Assembly: GCF_018069755.1 (NCBI RefSeq)
Contig: NZ_JAGQDE010000003.1
Span: forward strand, 1-64,000
Direction of reading: 5' to 3'
Length of the DNA stretch: 64,000 nucleotides
Source: Ideonella aquatica
GTDB taxonomy: Bacteria > Pseudomonadota > Gammaproteobacteria > Burkholderiales > Burkholderiaceae_C
Within the stretch, counting starts at the first letter, position 1, and every line of letters starts with the position of its first letter. A program made the translations under genes and the position numbers. The notes under the pieces were generated by a model. The model had not been told where the DNA came from, did not search any database, and saw nothing but the letters and a program-made list of their open reading frames with translations. This document shows positions 60,681 to 64,000 of the stretch, one piece after another.

Positions 60681-61654
60681 AGGCGATTGACGTCAAGACA
60701 CTGGGCAAGGTGGCGGTGCTGATGGGCGGCCACTCGGCCGAGCGCGAGGTCTCGGCCACGATGTCCGGCCCCGGCGTGCTGGCCGCGCTGCGCTCGCAGG
60801 GCGTGGACGCGCACCCCTTTGATCCGGCCGAGCGCGCGCTGGGTGAGCTCCAGCGCGAGGGCTTCCAGCGCTGCTTCATCGCGCTGCATGGCCGCGGCGG
60901 CGAGGACGGCACGGTGCAGGGCGCGCTCGAGCTGTTGGGCATTCCCTACACCGGCTCGGGCGTGATGGCCTCGGCGATCGCGATGGACAAGGTCATGACC
61001 AAGCGGGTCTGGATGGCCGAGGGCCTGCCCACGCCCGCCTGGCGTCTCCTCGGAAAAGGCCACCACACGCGGGAAGACACGCGCGCCGTGCCCGACGTGC
61101 TGGGCCTGCCGATGATCGTCAAGCCGGCGCGCGAGGGTTCGTCCTTTGGTGTAAGCAAGGTCGAAGGCTACTCAAATGTGATGGAAGCGGTCACTCTCGC
61201 GGCACAATACGACTCCGACGTGCTTTGCGAAGAATTCATCGATGGCGACGAAGTCACCTGCCCGGTGCTGGGAGAAGGTGACGCCGCCGTCGCTCTGCCG
61301 GTGGTGCGCATCGTCGCCCCCGATGGCAACTACGACTTCGAACACAAGTACGTCTCCAACGACACCACCTACCTCTGCCCGAGCGGGCTGCCCGAGGCCG
61401 AGGAGCGTGAGATCCAGCGCCTGGTGGTGCAGGCCTACCGCCTGCTGGGCTGCCGCGGCTGGGGCCGTGCCGACCTGATGATCCGCGCCAGCGACCGTCG
61501 GCCCTTCCTGCTGGAGATGAACACCTCGCCGGGCATGACCAGCCACTCGCTGGTGCCCAAGTCGGCGGCGCAGGCCGGCATCAGTTATGAGCAGCTGTGC
61601 CTGGGCCTGCTGGCCGGCGCCACGCTGGACAGCCTGGCCAGCCAGGGAGCCTGA
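60677..61654 (+). CDS. ddl: D-alanine:D-alanine ligase (DdlB type)
   Basis: This 325-residue ATP-grasp enzyme makes the D-Ala-D-Ala used by Mur[39 protein letters not shown], the grasp lysine segment [13 protein letters not shown] and [19 protein letters not shown] are all present. Bases about 61140-61300 show less biased codons (GTA, TCA, AAT, ACT, CTT, GAA) than either side. It is followed after 6 bases by ftsQ. Confidence 0.95.
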   Translation: MKAIDVKTLGKVAVLMGGHSAEREVSATMSGPGVLAALRSQGVDAHPFDPAERALGELQREGFQRCFIALHGRGGEDGTVQGALELLGIPYTGSGVMASAIAMDKVMTKRVWMAEGLPTPAWRLLGKGHHTREDTRAVPDVLGLPMIVKPAREGSSFGVSKVEGYSNVMEAVTLAAQYDSDVLCEEFIDGDEVTCPVLGEGDAAVALPVVRIVAPDGNYDFEHKYVSNDTTYLCPSGLPEAEEREIQRLVVQAYRLLGCRGWGRADLMIRASDRRPFLLEMNTSPGMTSHSLVPKSAAQAGISYEQLCLGLLAGATLDSLASQGA

Positions 61655-61660
61655 CCGACC

Positions 61661-62437
61661 ATGGCCAACGCCCTGCCCGTCGACATCCGCCTGATGAACG
61701 CCACCGCGGCGCTCGTGGGTGTGCTCGCGCTGGGCGTGCTGGCCTTGGGCGCCGCCTCGTGGGTGGCGCGGCAGCCGGCTTTTGCCCTGCGCCAGATCCG
61801 CCTGGAAGGTGAAACCGCGCGCAACAACGCGGCCACCGTGCGCGCCCACGTCATGCCGCGCCTGGCCGGCAACTTCTTCACCCTGAACCTGCAGGCCGCG
61901 CGCGAGGCCTTCGAGGCTGTGCCCTGGGTGCGCCACGCGGTGGTGCGCAAGGTCTGGCCCAACCGGCTGGTGGTGCAGCTCGAAGAGCACCACCCGGTGG
62001 CGGTGTGGAAGGGCGAGGAGGGCGATGACCGCCTGGTCAACAGCCATGGCGAGGTCTTCGAGGCCAATCTGGGCGACGTCGACGAGGCCCAGTTGCCCGA
62101 CTTCGCCGGCCCGCTGGCCGAGGCACCGCAGATCCTGGCGCTGTACCGTCGCCTGCGCCCGGTGTTCGAGCCGCTGGGCCGCGAGCCGGTGAGCCTGGCG
62201 CTGTCGGGCCGTGGCTCCTGGCGCGTCGAGCTGGACGACGGCGTGGCCGTCGAGCTTGGCCGCGGCAGCGAGGACGAGGTGCTCGAACGCAGCGCGCGCT
62301 TCGTGCGCACCATCACCCAGGTCGGTGGCGCCAGCCGCCGGCCCATCGATTACGCCGACCTGCGGCACGCCGACGGTTACGCGGTGCGCTTCAAGGGCGG
62401 TCCCGGGGCTGCCGCCACACCCACCGGAGCCCACTGA
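61661..62437 (+). CDS. ftsQ: Cell division protein FtsQ
   Basis: This 258-residue bitopic membrane protein has one N-terminal helix (ATAALVGVLALGVLALGAASWV), then a POTRA domain (FALRQIRLEG to about residue 106) and a beta domain. VPWVRHAVVRKVWPNRLVVQLEEHHPVAVW is the most conserved part. It recruits FtsL/FtsB. It lies 6 bases after ddl and 8 before ftsA. Confidence 0.94.
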   Translation: MANALPVDIRLMNATAALVGVLALGVLALGAASWVARQPAFALRQIRLEGETARNNAATVRAHVMPRLAGNFFTLNLQAAREAFEAVPWVRHAVVRKVWPNRLVVQLEEHHPVAVWKGEEGDDRLVNSHGEVFEANLGDVDEAQLPDFAGPLAEAPQILALYRRLRPVFEPLGREPVSLALSGRGSWRVELDDGVAVELGRGSEDEVLERSARFVRTITQVGGASRRPIDYADLRHADGYAVRFKGGPGAAATPTGAH

Positions 62438-62445
62438 GGAAGGCC

Positions 62446-63675
62446 ATGGCCAAGGAATACAAGGATCTCGTCGTCGGCCTGGACATCGGCACCGCCAAGG
62501 TGATGGCGGTGGTGGCCGAGGTCGTGGGTGGCGAATTGCGCGTCGCCGGTCTGGGGGTGGCCAGCTCGCACGGCCTGAAGCGCGGCGTGGTGGTCAACAT
62601 CGACGCCACCGTGCAAAGCATCCAGCAGGCGCTGAAAGAGGCCGAGATGATGGCCGCCTGCAAGATCGAGCGCGTCTACACCGGCATCACCGGCAGCCAC
62701 ATCCGCGGCCAGAACAGCACCGGCATGGTGATCGTGCGCGACAACCGCGAGGTCACGCCCACCGATGTGGCGCGCGTCATCGAGACCGCCAAGGCGATCA
62801 ACATCCCCAACGACCAGCGCCTGTTGCTGGTCGAGTCGCAGGAGTTCGTGATCGACGGCCACGAGGTCAAGGAGCCGATCGGCATGAGCGGCAGCCGGCT
62901 CGAGGTCAAGGTCCACATCGCCACCGGCGCGCAGAGCGCCGCCGAGAACATCGTCAAGTGCGTGCGCCGCTGCGGCCTGGAGGTCGAGCAGCTGTGCCTG
63001 TCGCCCACCGCTGCCGCCGCCGCGGTGCTGACCGACGACGAGAAGGACCTGGGCGTGGCGGTGGTGGACATCGGCGCCGGCACCACCGATGTGAGCATCT
63101 TCACCGGCGGCTCGATCCGCCACACCGCGGTCATCCCCATCGCCGGCGACCTGATCACCAGCGACATCGCGATGGCGCTGCGCACGCCCACCAAGGACGC
63201 CGAGGAGATCAAGGTCGAGTACGGCGTGGCCAAGCAGATGCTGGCCGACCCCAACGAGCAGGTCGAGGTGCCCGGTCTGGGCGACCGCGTGCCGCGCATG
63301 CTCAGCCGCCAGGCGCTGGCCGGTGTGATCGAGCCGCGGGTGGAAGAGATCTACTCGCTGGTGCACCAGGTGATCCGCGATTCGGGCTACGAGGAACTGC
63401 TGTCCTCGGGCATCGTGATCACCGGCGGCACGGCGGTGATGCCGGGCATGGTCGAGCTGGGCGAGGACATCTTCCTCAAGCCCGTGCGCAAGGGCCTGCC
63501 CACCTATTCGGGGCCGCTCTTTGACATGGTGGCCAACCCGCGCTCGGCCACCGTGATGGGTCTGCTGGAAGAAGCCCGGCTGGCCCATGCACGCGGCCAC
63601 AAGGCACAACAACAGGCCGGCTCGGTGAAGACCTTGTTCGGCCGGGCGAAGGACTGGTTCTTGGGAAATTTCTGA
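62446..63675 (+). CDS. ftsA: Cell division protein FtsA
   Basis: This 409-residue actin-fold protein tethers FtsZ to the membrane. It has the ATPase phosphate-1 motif [14 protein letters not shown], phosphate-2 [14 protein letters not shown], the [12 protein letters not shown] 1C-domain region, and a C-terminal amphipathic helix ([16 protein letters not shown]) that binds membrane. GGAAGG precedes the ATG at 62446. Confidence 0.96.
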   Translation: MAKEYKDLVVGLDIGTAKVMAVVAEVVGGELRVAGLGVASSHGLKRGVVVNIDATVQSIQQALKEAEMMAACKIERVYTGITGSHIRGQNSTGMVIVRDNREVTPTDVARVIETAKAINIPNDQRLLLVESQEFVIDGHEVKEPIGMSGSRLEVKVHIATGAQSAAENIVKCVRRCGLEVEQLCLSPTAAAAAVLTDDEKDLGVAVVDIGAGTTDVSIFTGGSIRHTAVIPIAGDLITSDIAMALRTPTKDAEEIKVEYGVAKQMLADPNEQVEVPGLGDRVPRMLSRQALAGVIEPRVEEIYSLVHQVIRDSGYEELLSSGIVITGGTAVMPGMVELGEDIFLKPVRKGLPTYSGPLFDMVANPRSATVMGLLEEARLAHARGHKAQQQAGSVKTLFGRAKDWFLGNF

Positions 63676-63775
63676 CCGGCGGGGCCGGCACACAACGACG
63701 GACGTTGCAACGATCCGCACAGGTAGCAAGCGTTTTCAATTCAGGCAACTGCACACAGCACGACGGAGGTTCCAC

Positions 63776-64000
63776 ATGGCCATCGAGATGATCGAAGACT
63801 TCGACCAGGGCACGCAGATCAAGGTGATCGGCGTGGGCGGCGGCGGCGGCAACGCGGTCGACCACATGATCGCCCAGGGCGTCCAGGGGGTGGAGTTCAT
63901 CGTCGCCAACACCGACGCGCAAGCGCTCAACCGCAGCGGCGCCGGTCAGCTGGTGCAGCTGGGCAGCACCGGTCTGGGCGCCGGCTCCAAGCCCGAGGTG
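63776..64000 (+). CDS. ftsZ: Cell division GTPase FtsZ, N-terminal part
   Basis: Only the first 75 residues lie in the window; the gene runs off the end in frame. [18 protein letters not shown] is the first nucleotide-binding loop and [11 protein letters not shown] follows. The tubulin-like protein forms the division ring. GGAGG lies 7 bases before the ATG at 63776. A 100-base gap separates it from ftsA, long for this cluster, so ftsZ may have its own promoter; TTGCAA at about 63705 is a candidate -35 but no good -10 was found. Confidence 0.96.
   Translation, partial: MAIEMIEDFDQGTQIKVIGVGGGGGNAVDHMIAQGVQGVEFIVANTDAQALNRSGAGQLVQLGSTGLGAGSKPEV

Overview
The window is about 64 kb of high-GC DNA from one chromosome. 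Nearly every base is coding, and there are many 4-bp ATGA stop/start overlaps. The gene content points to a betaproteobacterium of the order Burkholderiales, probably near the Rubrivivax/Leptothrix/Roseateles group. Evidence for this is a complete mraZ-to-ftsZ dcw cluster in betaproteobacterial order, a class A RNase P RNA, GACAAT-type -10 elements, and a dispersed GC-rich repeat of a kind I remember from Burkholderiales genomes. The genus assignment is inference.

Layout. (1) 0.3-8.4 kb: pyrC, three tandem paralogous secreted proteins of unknown function, cysK, rnpB, a Bcr/CflA-type efflux pump, a rhodanese and a periplasmic alpha-carbonic anhydrase. (2) 8.4-24.8 kb: a divergent alpha-glucan block. 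On the minus strand, malK-malE-malF-malG and two paralogous GH13 enzymes form a six-gene operon. On the plus strand lie glgP-glgB-glgX-malQ. (3) 24.8-34.4 kb: a mixed region holding a small membrane protein, an XRE regulator, a stress-type operon (DJ-1/PfpI, NADP oxidoreductase, LtrA) divergent from a LysR regulator, a di-haem peroxidase lipoprotein, a trypsin-like protease, a cold-shock protein, a lipase-like hydrolase and an ASCH protein. (4) 34.4-40.9 kb: an AraC regulator divergent from a tightly packed operon GH13 - PhyH dioxygenase - esterase lipoprotein - GH92. (5) 40.9-45.3 kb: a secreted alpha-amylase divergent from a secreted pullulanase. (6) 45.3-47.3 kb: an SbtA-type bicarbonate permease divergent from a LysR regulator. 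(7) 47.5-64 kb: the dcw cluster mraZ, rsmH, ftsL, ftsI, murE, murF, mraY, murD, ftsW, murG, murC, ddl, ftsQ, ftsA and the start of ftsZ.

How it works together. The secreted pullulanase and amylases would cut external starch or glycogen to maltodextrins. The MalEFGK importer would bring these in, and the cytosolic GH13, MalQ and GlgP would convert them to glucose and glucose-1-phosphate. GlgB and GlgX remodel internal glycogen. glgC and glgA are not in the window. The two divergent glucan promoter regions share a 15-bp palindrome, TGTA-N7-TACA, usually within AATGTA-N7-TACA. This suggests one unidentified regulator controls both blocks, although they lie 26 kb apart.

The most novel material is this shared operator, the AraC/GH13/PhyH/esterase/GH92 operon (a plausible undescribed glycoconjugate pathway), the trio of four-cysteine secreted paralogs, and a long acidic insertion in MurD.
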